From: Pseudomonas fluorescens
GTDB lineage: Bacteria > Pseudomonadota > Gammaproteobacteria > Pseudomonadales > Pseudomonadaceae
Assembly: GCF_018614775.1 (NCBI RefSeq)
Contig: NZ_JAGGOF010000040.1
Location: 1 to 64,000 of the forward strand
DNA: 64,000 nucleotides
Direction: 5' to 3'
A program made the position numbers and the translations under genes. The notes below the pieces were generated by a model. That model made no database searches, was not told the DNA's origin, and worked only from the letters and a program-made list of their open reading frames with translations. Shown in pieces: positions 27,663 to 38,375 of the stretch; the stretch's first letter is position 1; each line of letters opens with the position of its first letter.

Positions 27663-28526
27663 TCATTCCATCCGGCCAAAATGCCCGGAATGGAAATCAC
27701 TGAACGCCTGGTGGATTTCCTGCTCGCTGTTCATCACGAACGGGCCATGGCCGACAATCGGTTCGTCGATAGGCTCGCCGCTGAGCAGCAGCACCACCGC
27801 ATCGTTATTGGCTTGCAGCGTCAACTGGTCGCCGGCCCGGTCGAACAGGGCCAACTGCCCGGCCTCGACCCGTTCGCGGCCGTTGACTTGCACCGAGCCG
27901 CGCAGCACCACCAAGGCTGTGTTGTGGCCTTCGTGCAGGTCGAGGGTGAGGTTTTTTCCAGCATTCAGGCGGATGTCCCAGACGTCGATCGGCGTGAACG
28001 TCTTCGCCGGGCCTTGCTGCCCTTGGAAACGCCCGGCGATCAGGCGCAGGCTGCCGGCGTCGTCCTTGAGGGCGATGCTGGGAATGTCTGCCTTGAGGAT
28101 CGTCTGGTAGCCGGCCGGGGCCATCTTATCCTTCGCGGGCAGGTTGACCCACAGCTGGACCATCTCCATGAAGCCGCCCTGACGGGCGAACGCTTCGGAA
28201 TGAAATTCTTCGTGGATGATGCCGGAAGCAGCGGTCATCCATTGCACATCGCCGGGTCCGATCTTGCCGCCGCTGCCGGTGGAATCACGGTGTTCCAGTT
28301 CGCCCTGGTAGACGATGGTTACGGTTTCGAAACCGCGATGGGGATGCTGGCCGACGCCGCGGCGCTCGGTCGTAGGGGCGAATTCGCTGGGCGCGGCATG
28401 GTCCAGCAGCAGGAACGGGCTGATGTGTTTGCCCAGGTTGTCGTAGGAAAACAGCGTGCGGACCGGGAAGCCGTCGCCCACCCAATGGGGCCGTGGGCTG
28501 GTGTAGAGGCCGATGATGTTCTTCAT
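27663..28526 (-). CDS. Pirin family protein
   Basis: A 287-residue bicupin of the pirin/YhhW family. The N-terminal cupin (residues 20-130) holds the metal-site pattern GVGQHPHRGFETVTI and the glutamate in IIHEEFHSE; the C-terminal cupin is the usual degenerate half. Homologues bind Fe or other metals, and some oxidise quercetin; the natural role here is unknown. The start MKNIIGLYTSPRPHWVGDG matches the family, while an upstream ATG would add 25 unrelated residues. A single gene. Confidence 0.9.
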   Translation of the reverse strand: MKNIIGLYTSPRPHWVGDGFPVRTLFSYDNLGKHISPFLLLDHAAPSEFAPTTERRGVGQHPHRGFETVTIVYQGELEHRDSTGSGGKIGPGDVQWMTAASGIIHEEFHSEAFARQGGFMEMVQLWVNLPAKDKMAPAGYQTILKADIPSIALKDDAGSLRLIAGRFQGQQGPAKTFTPIDVWDIRLNAGKNLTLDLHEGHNTALVVLRGSVQVNGRERVEAGQLALFDRAGDQLTLQANNDAVVLLLSGEPIDEPIVGHGPFVMNSEQEIHQAFSDFHSGHFGRME

Positions 28527-28647
28527 GCTGTGTCTCCAAATCAGGTGTTGCGATTCGATGGCACAGCTTAAAACCAAGCAGGTGAATGCACTAGACGGCA
28601 AAAATCAGTCTTTGCGTTCTATGCAAGGAACGATAAACACAAACCCC

Positions 28648-28734
28648 GTGGGAGCGGGCTTGCTCGCGAAGGCGTCGTACCAGTCAACATCAAGTCGTCT
28701 GACACTCCGGATTCGCGAGCAAGCCCGCTCCCAC
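28648..28734. repeat. REPIN 12 (variant arms)
   Basis: Inverted cores at 28648-28670 and 28712-28734 with the compensated variant GAGCGGGCTTGCTCGCG: both arms changed together so the hairpins remain intact. Confidence 0.85.
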
Positions 28735-28743
28735 AAAAAGCTT

Positions 28744-29358
28744 CTACAGATGATTACGCTTGGCGAAATCCGACAGGCCCACCAGTGATTTCAACCCGAG
28801 TTTTTCCAATAGGCGGGTCTTGTAGGTGCTGACGGTTTTCGGGCTCAGGAACAGGCTTTCGGCGATGTCCTTGCCGCGCATGCCCATCGCCAGCATGCGC
28901 AGGATGGACAACTCGCGGGTGGAGAGGCTTTCCAGGGCCTGCTGTTCGCTGCGCTGCTGGAAGTCGAGCCGCACGGACAGCTGGGGAAAGTAGGCATAAC
29001 CGGACTTCAATGCATGAATGGCCTTGATCAGCTCCTTCAGGTCGCTTTTCTTGGTGACGAAGCCCCGGGCCCCGGCGGAGATGCAGCGGTTGCAGAAGTG
29101 CTGCGCATCCTGGGCGGTGAACACCAGCACGTTGCACGCGGGAAACTGGCCCATGATCCAGACCAGCAGGTCCAGGCCGTCGAAGCCATTCATCACCAGG
29201 TCGAGGATCACCAGGTCAGGCCCATCCTCCTTTATGAGGTCCCGGGCATCGGCCACGCCGCTGGCGTCCCTGACGCGGTTGAAGCCCTCATTCTGGCAGA
29301 TGAGTCGCAACGCCCCTCGGATGACGGGATGGTCATCCACGATCAATACGTCTTTCAA
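28744..29358 (-). CDS. LuxR-type response regulator (BvgA/RocA-like)
   Basis: A 204-residue NarL/FixJ-type regulator: receiver domain (1-118) with VDDHP, the phospho-acceptor in DLVILDLVMNG and Lys in FVTKKSDL; then a LuxR helix-turn-helix (about 140-200, LSTRELSILRMLAMGMRGKD, SPKTVSTYKTRL). A TTG start at 29358 is chosen because GAGGGAA lies 8 bases upstream and it opens directly at the receiver (LKDVLIVDDHP). It is the likely output partner of the hybrid kinase encoded at 30068-33301, as in BvgAS or RocSA (Sad) systems. Confidence 0.88.
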   Translation of the reverse strand: MKDVLIVDDHPVIRGALRLICQNEGFNRVRDASGVADARDLIKEDGPDLVILDLVMNGFDGLDLLVWIMGQFPACNVLVFTAQDAQHFCNRCISAGARGFVTKKSDLKELIKAIHALKSGYAYFPQLSVRLDFQQRSEQQALESLSTRELSILRMLAMGMRGKDIAESLFLSPKTVSTYKTRLLEKLGLKSLVGLSDFAKRNHL

Positions 29359-29471
29359 GGCCGTTCCCTCGTCAATATAAAAGGTGCCGATGCTTGATTG
29401 CAGCGGACTTTTCCACACACGACAGGTCCTTGCCACCTGTCAGCTCCGACAGTGCAGACCAACGGCCCGCA

Positions 29472-29909
29472 TCAGCCTCCGCGGCCCTGTTTCAAGGACC
29501 GCGACCGCGATGGTTGCAGCGATTCACTGAACGGAGGATCGACCCGTTCCATCAAGCGCCGCAGTGAAGCGAGATCAGGCAGTGGAGCATGGCTGGAGTG
29601 CAGGCTGGACCTGCGCGCAACCGGAACCGGCGCCAGACCGATCAACGGGACGTTATAGATCATGGCGTGACGGATCTGCGGGTTGTAGAGAGCGAAACCG
29701 TGCAGGTCCAGCGCTCCTTGCGCCAGCCCGGCGTTGACGATCACCAGGTCGAACGGTTCGCTACCGTACTCCACCAGCGTCAACAAGGCTTGCACATCAC
29801 TGACCGGTACAATCCGGAAATAGCCCAGCTGGTTGAACAGGCGCTCCAGCACGATTCGATAGGTGTGTTGGGTGTCGGCAATCAGGATACGTAGTGCTTT
29901 GTTCGGCAT
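29472..29909 (-). CDS. Degenerate receiver-domain protein
   Basis: About 145 residues with a receiver-like fold (NKALRILIADTQHTYRIVLERLF... FDLVIVNAG). The position of the phospho-acceptor aspartate is asparagine (VIVNAG) and the normal acidic pair is reduced to a single aspartate, so phosphorylation is unlikely. The last 30 residues are basic and serine/arginine-rich. Start uncertain: the frame opens at 30071, overlapping the kinase stop as ATGA (a coupled start that would add 54 residues); the start at 29909 fits the domain boundary. Located between hybrid kinase and LuxR regulator, so it may tune the relay without phosphorylation. Confidence 0.65.
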   Translation of the reverse strand: MPNKALRILIADTQHTYRIVLERLFNQLGYFRIVPVSDVQALLTLVEYGSEPFDLVIVNAGLAQGALDLHGFALYNPQIRHAMIYNVPLIGLAPVPVARRSSLHSSHAPLPDLASLRRLMERVDPPFSESLQPSRSRSLKQGRGG

Positions 29910-30067
29910 GGCAGGCATTCCACTGGCAACGCGCCCGGCAGGAACCGGCTCGTAAACATTGAGGGGCGTCAGGCTAGAGGAAGCGTTTGTGGGGCGCTGT
30001 AGGACGATTCCCAAAATAAAGCAGGACATATTCCTTGTGGCGATGGGATCCATCCTAGGAAACCGTT

Positions 30068-33000
30068 TCATGATTCGCTGAAACCGGAAGTTCCCGCCAT
30101 ATGGATCTCCAATCGTTCAGCCAATTGACCCATGGCGTCGCGCAGGTCCTCCACGGCTTGGGCGAGCGAGGCCCGGTCGGGGCCACGACAGGCGCTTTCA
30201 AGCGCCTCGCAGGCGTCGACCAGGCGTTGCGCCTTGATCAGCCGCGCCCCGCCCTTGATCCGATGCGCCAGGTCCGCCAGGCCCGGCAGGTCGTGTTGGC
30301 TGGATAAACGCAGCAACCGCGCTTCATCTTCAACGTTGCTGCTGAGCAATTGCTCCAGCAGTTGGTTGATGGCAATCGGGTCGCTGCCCGTCAATTGTTC
30401 GAGGCTGGACACATCGAAGTCGCCAGTGGATGACGACATTGCTGCATCCGGTATGGCCGAGGCCAGATGCGCATTGAGTTCCCGTAGGCCAATGGGTTTG
30501 AACAGGCAATCGTCCATCCCGGCTTCGGCGCAGCGGCGTTTTTCCTCGGGCTGGGCATTAGCCGTCAACCCGAGGATCACCGTCGCCGGCAAGCCGCGGC
30601 CGCGCTCCTCGTCGCGCAGCGTGCGAGCCAGTTCGTAGCCGCTCATCAACGGCATGTTGCAGTCGGTAATGACCACATCAAAGTGCTCGCTGCGCCAGGC
30701 GTTCAGCCCCTGGACCCCGTCCTGCGCGTCCCGGACGCGATGCCCCAGGTAGCTCAGTTGCCGGGTCAGCAGCAGGCGGTTGGCCGGGTAATCGTCGACC
30801 ACCAGGATCTTCAGCGGCCGCACCGCCACCAGCGCCTCGGCCTCGACGAGCGGCGCCGGTGCCCGCGCGTCAAGCACGGGCAGGCTCAGCAATACCTCCA
30901 CCTGGGTGCCCTGCCCCGGCACGCTGCTCAAGGTCAGGGTGCCGCCCATCATTTCGCACAAGGTGCGGCTGATGACCAGCCCCAACCCGGAGCCGCCACG
31001 GGCCGACTGTGGGTGATGGCCCCCCTGGGTAAACGGGCTGAACAGGCGTCGCTGATCCTCGACGGTAATACCGCTGCCGGTGTCTTCGACCCGCAGGCAA
31101 ATGTCCAGGCGTTCGTCCTCGAGTCCTGGTTCGCCGTGCACCGTCAGACGCACCTCGCCCTGGTCGGTGAATTTGATCGCGTTGCCCAGCAGGTTCGACA
31201 CGATCTGTTTGAAGCGCAGCGGATCGATTGACACGTCGCGGTCGATCGAGGCATCTACGGTCAGTTGCAAGCGCAGGTGTTTCTGTCGGGCCAGGCCTTC
31301 GAACATCCGCACCACCGCCTCGATCAGCTCGCGCAAGCTGGCCTGCTCCGGCGTCAACGAGAGCTTTCCCGACTCGATGCGAGCGATGTCGAGAATGTCG
31401 CCGATCAAGCCGAGCATGCCGCGGGCTGCCCCCGAAGCGACTTCGATGGCGGACCGGTCGATGACACCCTGGTCGGCTTTTTTCAGCGCCAGTTCCAGCA
31501 TGCCGATCACCGCATTCATCGGCGTACGGATTTCATGGCTCATGGTCGCGACGAACGTGGTCTTGGCTCGATTGGCGTCATCGGCGCTTTGCTTCGCCAC
31601 CCGCAATTGCTCCAGCAACCGTCGCAGGTAAACGACCCAGCCCAAGGTCACCAGCAATAACAATGCGGCGATGGCAAACCCTTGGAGAATGGTGGTGCGG
31701 TTGCGCAGCCAATAGCTGTTGTCGATCACCACTTCACTGCGCCAGCGGTTGGTCAGTTCGTCCATTTCTTCGGGGGAAATGCTCAGCAGTGCCTTGTCCA
31801 GGATCGAATGCAGCTCCACCGAATCGCGCTGGGTCACCAGGGCCACACGGGCCGGCAAGGTGCCCACGGTACTGGTGATTTGCAGCCGGTCGCGGTACTG
31901 GCGGGAAATCAGGTAGCGGGCACTGATCAGCGAGTTGACTGCGCCATCCACCGTGCCAGCGGCGACCATCGCCATCGCGTCGGTGGCATTTTCAGCCGGT
32001 ACGACTTGCACGTGGGGAAAGGCTTCCAGCAGGTACTCATTCAGCACATAACCACGGGGCAATGCCAGGCGCTTGCCGTCCATCTGGTCCAAGGTCAACG
32101 CGACCGCAGCCTTGCGCGGCGCCACCAACACAAATGGAGGGGTCAGGTACGGCCGGGTGAAGCGCAACTGCTCCTCCAGTTCGGGACTGACCAGCGCGGC
32201 CGCCAGCACATCGGCCTTGCCGCTCCTGACCTGCTCGATCAGCTCGTTGAGCGAATGGCCGCGCTGGAGATCGAATTTCAGGCCGGTGCGCAGACTGATC
32301 CTTGCCAGTACATCGGCACTGATGCCGCGCAACTGGCCTTGATCATCGATGAACGTCAGCGGCGGGAAGTTTTCGTTGACCGCCATTTTGATCCGCGGGT
32401 GGGCGTCCAGCCAGCGCTGCTCCCTGACACTGAACTGCAAGGCCTGCTGTCCCGGCATGCTCGCGCCACCTGCGCTCCAGCGGCGCAGGATGGTCATGCG
32501 CTCTGCGGCGGGAATGGCTTGCAGGGCAGCGTTGAGAATGCGCAACAGGCGTGCGTTGTCGCGGCTGACCGCGAAGGCGAACGGCTGCACTTCCAGGCGG
32601 GAAAAGTCCGCGAGTTGGACATTGTTCAAGTAGTTCTTGCTGATCAGGTAATTGGCGCTGATCGAATCGCCCAGGTAGACGTCGGCCTGACCGAACGCGA
32701 CGGCGCCGATAGCGCTCAGGGTCGAGGGGTAAAGCTGCAAGGTCGCATCGGGGTAGAACGCCTCGACCGTGTCCGGCGGCAGGTAGTGATAAAGCATCGC
32801 CACCCGCTTGCCCGCCAGGTCCGGGGGCAGATCCTGGCTATCGTCGATACGGGCCACCAGGGTGGGCAGGTCATCGGCGTAGGCCTGGGACATTGCCAGG
32901 CCAGGGTCACCGGCCTCGAAGCCGTTGGCATTGCCGAGCATGTCGATCTCCCCACCACGCAAGGCCTGGAGCGATTCGGCCCGGGACGGATAGCGCTGGA

Positions 33001-33301
33001 CCAGCACCTTGACCTGCAACAACTGCCCCAGCAATTGCGCATAGTCGGCGGTCAGGCCCTCATAGCTGCGACCATCCCCGGTCATGCCGAAAGGCGCGTA
33101 GTCCGGCGCCGATTCGCCCAGCAGCAGCGTGCCCTTCTGGCGCAGCCAGGCCCGGTCCGCCGCCCCCAGGGAGACTGAATAGTCATCCACTATCGAACGC
33201 CCAAGCACTTGCAGCGTCTCGGGGGCCGCCGCAACCGCTGGCGTCACGCTCAATGAGCCCAGCAACAGCGCCGCCAGGCCTGTGCGTAGAAGCTGCATCA
33301 T
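30068..33301 (-). CDS. BvgS/RocS-like hybrid sensor kinase with two periplasmic solute-binding domains
   Basis: A 1077-residue unorthodox sensor. In order: signal sequence (1-24); two SBP_bac_3 Venus-flytrap domains (about 52-275 and 295-520); TM (about 537-558); HisKA with H-box [19 protein letters not shown]; HATPase ([16 protein letters not shown]); a receiver with Asp in [17 protein letters not shown]; and an Hpt domain with [13 protein letters not shown]. No PAS domain between TM and HisKA. This is the BvgS/EvgS/RocS1 phosphorelay layout. It signals presumably to the LuxR regulator downstream. The periplasmic ligand is unknown; nicotinate and sulfate act on BvgS, but that need not hold here. 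Confidence 0.92.
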   Translation of the reverse strand: MMQLLRTGLAALLLGSLSVTPAVAAAPETLQVLGRSIVDDYSVSLGAADRAWLRQKGTLLLGESAPDYAPFGMTGDGRSYEGLTADYAQLLGQLLQVKVLVQRYPSRAESLQALRGGEIDMLGNANGFEAGDPGLAMSQAYADDLPTLVARIDDSQDLPPDLAGKRVAMLYHYLPPDTVEAFYPDATLQLYPSTLSAIGAVAFGQADVYLGDSISANYLISKNYLNNVQLADFSRLEVQPFAFAVSRDNARLLRILNAALQAIPAAERMTILRRWSAGGASMPGQQALQFSVREQRWLDAHPRIKMAVNENFPPLTFIDDQGQLRGISADVLARISLRTGLKFDLQRGHSLNELIEQVRSGKADVLAAALVSPELEEQLRFTRPYLTPPFVLVAPRKAAVALTLDQMDGKRLALPRGYVLNEYLLEAFPHVQVVPAENATDAMAMVAAGTVDGAVNSLISARYLISRQYRDRLQITSTVGTLPARVALVTQRDSVELHSILDKALLSISPEEMDELTNRWRSEVVIDNSYWLRNRTTILQGFAIAALLLLVTLGWVVYLRRLLEQLRVAKQSADDANRAKTTFVATMSHEIRTPMNAVIGMLELALKKADQGVIDRSAIEVASGAARGMLGLIGDILDIARIESGKLSLTPEQASLRELIEAVVRMFEGLARQKHLRLQLTVDASIDRDVSIDPLRFKQIVSNLLGNAIKFTDQGEVRLTVHGEPGLEDERLDICLRVEDTGSGITVEDQRRLFSPFTQGGHHPQSARGGSGLGLVISRTLCEMMGGTLTLSSVPGQGTQVEVLLSLPVLDARAPAPLVEAEALVAVRPLKILVVDDYPANRLLLTRQLSYLGHRVRDAQDGVQGLNAWRSEHFDVVITDCNMPLMSGYELARTLRDEERGRGLPATVILGLTANAQPEEKRRCAEAGMDDCLFKPIGLRELNAHLASAIPDAAMSSSTGDFDVSSLEQLTGSDPIAINQLLEQLLSSNVEDEARLLRLSSQHDLPGLADLAHRIKGGARLIKAQRLVDACEALESACRGPDRASLAQAVEDLRDAMGQLAERLEIHMAGTSGFSES

Positions 33302-33536
33302 CAGGATCAGGTGTTTCGCTTGGCGTAGTCGGCCCGGAACACCACCGACTTCACGTCAAGTCAGGGCGACCGGCTGATGGGTTCGGACTGCCAATGCGGG
33401 AGAACAGCGAACCGTCCATGGGCCTGCCCTGTGACGGCAGGCGTGGAATGAGTGTAGGAAATTTCTGAGGAATTGCCTGAAATGCATCGCAACCATGCAG
33501 GTACGAAGCCCGACAATCACGGCTCCCTCAACCCTT

Positions 33537-33555
33537 GTAGGAGCCTGCTCGCGAT
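33537..33555. repeat. Solo, truncated REP
   Basis: A single REP-like sequence (GTAGGAGCCTGCTCGCGAT) lacking part of one arm and without an inverted partner, in the 274-base gap between two signalling genes. The rest of the gap shows nothing recognisable. Confidence 0.6.
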
Positions 33556-33575
33556 AGCGCAAGTGAGCCACGCCG

Positions 33576-35966
33576 CTATCCCAACTGCGTTTCCACGCGA
33601 TCCCGGCCGGCCTGCTTGGCCGCATACACGCCCGAGTCCGCCCTCAGCAGCAGGGAGTCGGCGCCCTCGCCGGCGCGCCAAGTGGCGATACCGAAGCTGG
33701 CGGTGACGACGCCTACGCCCTCCATGGGAGCAGCCCGCAAGCCTTCCCACAAACCCAGGGCCAGGGCATAGGCACTCTCGCCGTCGGTGTCCGGGCACAA
33801 GACCACGAACTCTTCCCCTCCCAGCCGGCAGAACACGTCGGTGCGTCGCAACCGCTGGGCAACGCGCTGGCAGACCGCTTGCAACACCCGGTCGCCGACC
33901 GCATGGCCGTGCTGATCGTTGATGCGCTTGAAGTGGTCGATATCGAGCATGATCACTGCCAGGCCGCCGGATCCGCGCTCGACCCGGGCCATCTCCGACG
34001 TCAGCCGCTCCTGGAAATAACGGCGGTTGCGAATGCCGGTCAGGGCGTCCGTCACCGACAGGGCCCGCAGCTCTTCCTCCACCCGTTTGAGATCGGAAAT
34101 GTCCGAGATATAACCGTGCCACAACACCCCGCCCCCGGGCAGCTCCTCGGGCGTGGCCTCACCGCGCACCCAGCGTAACCCGCGTTGCGGCAGTTGAAGT
34201 CGATACTCTTCGCGCCAAGGGCTCAAGGTATTGGCCGAAGCACGGATCGAGGCACGGACCCTTTCGGTATCCAGGCAGTGAATGCGCGAAAAAACCGCTT
34301 CGGCATTCTGCACCAGCACATCAGGTTCCAGTTCGTAGATGTCGCGAATGCCGTCACTGGCATAGATCACGCTGAAACGGCCGTTGAAATCCATCTTGAA
34401 CTGGTAGATTCCCCCAGGCACATGGGCGCTGAGTTTCTTCAGCAACAGGTCGCGGGCGGCCAGCGCTTCGTGGACACGCTTGCGTTCGGTGATGTCGATG
34501 CAGATCGCCAGGTGTCCGACCCACAGCCCCTGATCATCAAGCATTGGCGTGGCCAGCATGTTCACGGTCAGATGACTGCCATCGCGGCGCACCAGGGTCC
34601 ATTCCCGCGCCTGCTGCCCGCCCTGTTCGCCGCCTTCGAGCAGCATCGCGTGGCACGTCGGAATCGGCTTGCCAAAACGTGCACCGAGCTGGGCGGCCCG
34701 GGCCTGAAGCTCGCGGGGCACATGCAGGCTCTCCAGGGTCATGCTTTGCAGGACCTCGCAGCTTGGATAGCCAAGCATCTGTTCGGCGCCGACGTTGAAG
34801 GTGGTGATGACACCGCGCAGGTCGGTGGCGATGATCGCCACTTCAGTCGCGGCATCCAGTACCCCACGCAACTGGCCATGGGTACCGCGCAACTCCTGCT
34901 CCCTGGCACGCAGTTCACCGGTCCGTTGCTCCACCAGTTTCAGGGCCCGTTGCCGCTGGCTGACCAGCACATAGAGCAAGGCGCTGAGCAGCAGGCTCAG
35001 CAAGCCGCCCAACACCACCAGGCTCGTGACCGAAGAGTGGTTGGTCGACAGGAACATCTTGCTGGGTCGCAACTCTATCCGATAATCCCGATCGGCCAGG
35101 CGTACCAGGCGCGTCGCCGACAGATCACTCTGGCCCGCCGGGCTGGGAGATTCGAACAGGGCTTCCTCACGGTCCTCGGCAGACAGGTCGATGACCCGCA
35201 TCGAGAGATTGTCATGACCGGAAGCCGGCAGGCCATCGCCCACCAGTTGGCGCATGCTGATGGCGGCCACCACATAACCGAAGGGCTCCGTGGCGGGTGC
35301 CCGGGTAACCGGCGCTACCAGCAACACACCACGGACAAAGGCAGGGTCGACACCCACCAGATCCAGCGGCTCCGACACCGCCGTTTTTTTCTGGCGATGA
35401 GCCCGCTCGAGCACTGCACGACGCAAGGGATGGGAAAGCAGGTCGAAACCCAGCGTTGATTCGTAGGCATTCTTGCACTGCACATAGAGGATCGGCGCGT
35501 ATTCAGCCCGCTCTGTAGCCTGTCGCAGGCCACCGGAGTCGTCCGCTTCACGAATGATGAAGTTGGCACCCACGTCATTGCGGGCCTGTTGCTCGAATAC
35601 CTGCCGCTCGTCACCAAGCACCCGTGGCACCCAGGCGTAGGCCTGGGTATGGCGCAGCAACGTTTCGGCGTAGCCATGAAACTCCTGTTCGGAAACCCCT
35701 TCCGAGTTGGCAAAGAAACGCCTCAGCCCGTCAAGGCGTTGCTCCTGCTCCTGGAATCGTTCTTCGACCCGGCTGAACCGCTCCTCGGCTTGCAGCTCGA
35801 AGCGCTGGCGTAACTGCTGGTTGAACAGATTCAACATCGCCCAACTCAGCATACCGGTCAGAAACGTACCGGCCAGCAAGACCAGCGTTGCCACAAGCCA
35901 GGCCGAGACGTCTTCGCTGATAAAGCCCAGGATCCTGGGGCGCACCTGATGCAAGGCCATAGACAC
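33576..35966 (-). CDS. Diguanylate cyclase with CHASE, two PAS and GGDEF domains
   Basis: A 796-residue membrane c-di-GMP synthase. TM1 (about 22-46), periplasmic CHASE domain (about 75-290), TM2 (about 313-335), a short coiled coil, PAS1 (about 370-490), PAS2 (about 505-620), then GGDEF (about 630-790). The active site is GGEEF (CRLGGEEFVVL) and an allosteric I-site RxxD precedes it by five residues (RRTDVFCRL), so the enzyme should be catalytically active and product-inhibited. There is no EAL domain. It lies upstream of the hybrid kinase on the same strand with a 274-base gap, so probably a separate unit. Confidence 0.92.
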   Translation of the reverse strand: MSMALHQVRPRILGFISEDVSAWLVATLVLLAGTFLTGMLSWAMLNLFNQQLRQRFELQAEERFSRVEERFQEQEQRLDGLRRFFANSEGVSEQEFHGYAETLLRHTQAYAWVPRVLGDERQVFEQQARNDVGANFIIREADDSGGLRQATERAEYAPILYVQCKNAYESTLGFDLLSHPLRRAVLERAHRQKKTAVSEPLDLVGVDPAFVRGVLLVAPVTRAPATEPFGYVVAAISMRQLVGDGLPASGHDNLSMRVIDLSAEDREEALFESPSPAGQSDLSATRLVRLADRDYRIELRPSKMFLSTNHSSVTSLVVLGGLLSLLLSALLYVLVSQRQRALKLVEQRTGELRAREQELRGTHGQLRGVLDAATEVAIIATDLRGVITTFNVGAEQMLGYPSCEVLQSMTLESLHVPRELQARAAQLGARFGKPIPTCHAMLLEGGEQGGQQAREWTLVRRDGSHLTVNMLATPMLDDQGLWVGHLAICIDITERKRVHEALAARDLLLKKLSAHVPGGIYQFKMDFNGRFSVIYASDGIRDIYELEPDVLVQNAEAVFSRIHCLDTERVRASIRASANTLSPWREEYRLQLPQRGLRWVRGEATPEELPGGGVLWHGYISDISDLKRVEEELRALSVTDALTGIRNRRYFQERLTSEMARVERGSGGLAVIMLDIDHFKRINDQHGHAVGDRVLQAVCQRVAQRLRRTDVFCRLGGEEFVVLCPDTDGESAYALALGLWEGLRAAPMEGVGVVTASFGIATWRAGEGADSLLLRADSGVYAAKQAGRDRVETQLG

Positions 35967-36104
35967 GACTCAGAAAGGAACCAGGCGGTAAGCTCCGCCC
36001 GGCCGCAGGCTAAGTTATAGCTATTAGCCATTAGTTTGACCAGCCCCAAAATGCGGCTGAAAGCCTTGATTTACAAGGCTTGCGTGGATCCAATCGACAA
36101 TCTG

Positions 36105-38375
36105 TCAGCGGGCCATGATCTTCCAGGCACGGTGGATCTTGCCGTTGCGGGCAAAATCCGGATCAATGGTCTTGGCCGTGATCTCTTCCACTGCGTAGCG
36201 CTCGCCGAGGTTGTCCTCGAGCTGGAACTTGCGGAAGTTGTTGGAGAAATACAACACGCCGCCCGGTGCCAGGCGGGCCATGGCCAGGTCCAGGAGCTGG
36301 ACGTGATCGCGTTGCACGTCAAAGATCCCTTCCATGCGCTTGGAGTTGGAGAAGGTCGGCGGGTCGATGAAGATCAGGTCGTACTCGTCACGGCTGGCTT
36401 CCAGCCAGGCCATCACGTCGCCCTGCTCGAGGCGGTTCTTGTCCGAGAAACCATTGAGCGACAGGTTGCGCCGCGCCCAGTCCAGGTAGGTTTTCGACAG
36501 GTCGACGCTGGTGGTGCTCCGGGCACCGCCCTTGGCCGCGTGGACGCTGGCGGTCGCGGTGTAGCAGAACAGGTTGAGGAAGCGTTTGCCGGCCGCCTCT
36601 TTCTGGATCCGCAGGCGCATCGGCCGATGGTCGAGAAACAACCCGGTGTCCAGGTAGTCGGTGAGGTTGACCAACAGCTTCACGCCGCCCTCGTTGACCT
36701 CGGTGAACTTGCCCTGGGCGCTCTGGCGCTCGTACTGCTTGGTGCCGCTCTGGCGTTCGCGACGCTTGATCACCACGCGACTCTTGTCGACGTTCAGCGC
36801 CTGGGGAATGGCCGCCAGGGCATCGAACAGCCGGGCCGAGGCTTTTTCCGGGTCGATGGATTTTGGCGCGACGTATTCCTGCACATGCACCCAGTCGTGG
36901 TACAGGTCGATGGCCATGGCGTATTCCGGCATGTCGGCATCGTAGACCCGGTAGCAGTCCACGCCTTCACGCTTGGCCCACTTACCCAGCAACTTGAGGT
37001 TTTTTTGCAGGCGATTGGCGAACATCTGCCCGCCTTCGCTCAAGCGTGCCTGCTCCACCACGGGGGCAGGTGCCGGGGCCGGCTTGATCGGGTTGCCGTT
37101 CTTGTTGTACTGGCGCTCTTGCGGTACTTCGGGGGCCTGATCGTACTGCGCTTGCTCGCGCTCGGCCTGACGCTGTTCCGGGGTGCGACGCTCGCCGGTG
37201 ACGAACTGGTCCGGCAGCACCTTGATCAGCAGCAACTTGCACGGCAAGGCGCCGTTCCAGAATGAATACTGCTTGTGGCTGCGAATGCCCATGCGCTTGC
37301 CCAGGTCCGGCGCGCCGGTGAACACCGCGGCTTCCCAGTTCAGGCACGCCTGGCGCAGGCGCTCGCCGAGGTTCTGGTAAAGATAAAGCAGGCTGGCTTC
37401 GTCGCCCAGGCGCTCGCCGTACGGTGGGTTGCAGATCACCAGGCCTTTCTGGTTCTGGTCCGGACGCGGCTCGAACGTGGCGACTTCGCCTTGATAGATC
37501 TTGATCCACTCACTCAGGCCGGCACGCTCGACGTTGTTGCGGCCCGGCTGGATCAGCCGTGGATCGGCCTCGTAGCCGCGGATCCACAACGGTGGCTTGG
37601 CCAGCCCGGCGGCGGCGCGCTCGCTGGCCTCGTCGTGGAGCTTGTTCCACAACGCCGGCACATGGCCGAGCCACGCGGTGAAGCCCCACTGCTGGCGACG
37701 CAGGTTGGGCGCCATGTCGGCAGCGATCATCCCGGCCTCCACCAGGAACGTGCCCACGCCGCACATCGGGTCGGCCAGCGCCCCGCCTTCGGCGGCAATG
37801 CGCGGCCAGCCGGCACGGATCAGGATCGCGGCGGCAAGGTTTTCCTTCAGCGGCGCGGCGCCCTGCTGCAAGCGATAGCCGCGCTGGTGCAGGCTGTGCC
37901 CGGACAGGTCCAGGGAAAGGATCGCTTCGCCACGGTCCAGGCGCAGGTGGATGCGCAGATCCGGGTTGAGCTTGTCGATAGAAGGCCGCTCACCCGACGG
38001 GGTGCGCAGCTTGTCGACAATGGCGTCCTTGACCTTCAGGGCGCCAAAGTGGGTGTTGTCGATGCCCGAGCCGTGGCCGCTGAACTCCACCGCCAGGGTG
38101 CCGTCGGCCAGCATATGGTCTTGCCAGTCGACGTCCAGCACGCCGTGGTACAGGTCTTCGGCGTCCTTCATCGGGAAACGCTTGAGGACCAGCAACACGC
38201 GGTTGGCCAGGCGCGACCACAGGCACAGGCGATACGCGGTTTCCATGTCGGCCATGCCACGCACGGCGGAAGTGTGCTCGCGCGCGTCTTCAAGGCCAAG
38301 CCCGACGGCTTCCTCGATGAGCAGGCCTTCGAGGCCCTTGGGGCAAGTGAGGAAGAGTTCGAAACGGTCGGACAT
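36105..38375 (-). CDS. rlmL: Bifunctional 23S rRNA methyltransferase RlmKL
   Basis: A 756-residue fusion enzyme making m2G2445 (RlmL half) and m7G2069 (RlmK half) in 23S rRNA. N-terminal THUMP region (about 40-160), first methyltransferase domain with ADPMCGVGTFLVEAG and catalytic ICNPPYGERLG, a linker rich in Glu/Gln/Pro, and a second Rossmann methyltransferase with FLNLFCYTATASVHAAKGG and LIFIDPPTFSNSK. Full length. The start MSDRFELFLTCPKGLE is chosen; the 14 codons upstream have no homology. It is divergent from rmf, a pairing shared with other pseudomonads. Confidence 0.95.
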   Translation of the reverse strand: MSDRFELFLTCPKGLEGLLIEEAVGLGLEDAREHTSAVRGMADMETAYRLCLWSRLANRVLLVLKRFPMKDAEDLYHGVLDVDWQDHMLADGTLAVEFSGHGSGIDNTHFGALKVKDAIVDKLRTPSGERPSIDKLNPDLRIHLRLDRGEAILSLDLSGHSLHQRGYRLQQGAAPLKENLAAAILIRAGWPRIAAEGGALADPMCGVGTFLVEAGMIAADMAPNLRRQQWGFTAWLGHVPALWNKLHDEASERAAAGLAKPPLWIRGYEADPRLIQPGRNNVERAGLSEWIKIYQGEVATFEPRPDQNQKGLVICNPPYGERLGDEASLLYLYQNLGERLRQACLNWEAAVFTGAPDLGKRMGIRSHKQYSFWNGALPCKLLLIKVLPDQFVTGERRTPEQRQAEREQAQYDQAPEVPQERQYNKNGNPIKPAPAPAPVVEQARLSEGGQMFANRLQKNLKLLGKWAKREGVDCYRVYDADMPEYAMAIDLYHDWVHVQEYVAPKSIDPEKASARLFDALAAIPQALNVDKSRVVIKRRERQSGTKQYERQSAQGKFTEVNEGGVKLLVNLTDYLDTGLFLDHRPMRLRIQKEAAGKRFLNLFCYTATASVHAAKGGARSTTSVDLSKTYLDWARRNLSLNGFSDKNRLEQGDVMAWLEASRDEYDLIFIDPPTFSNSKRMEGIFDVQRDHVQLLDLAMARLAPGGVLYFSNNFRKFQLEDNLGERYAVEEITAKTIDPDFARNGKIHRAWKIMAR

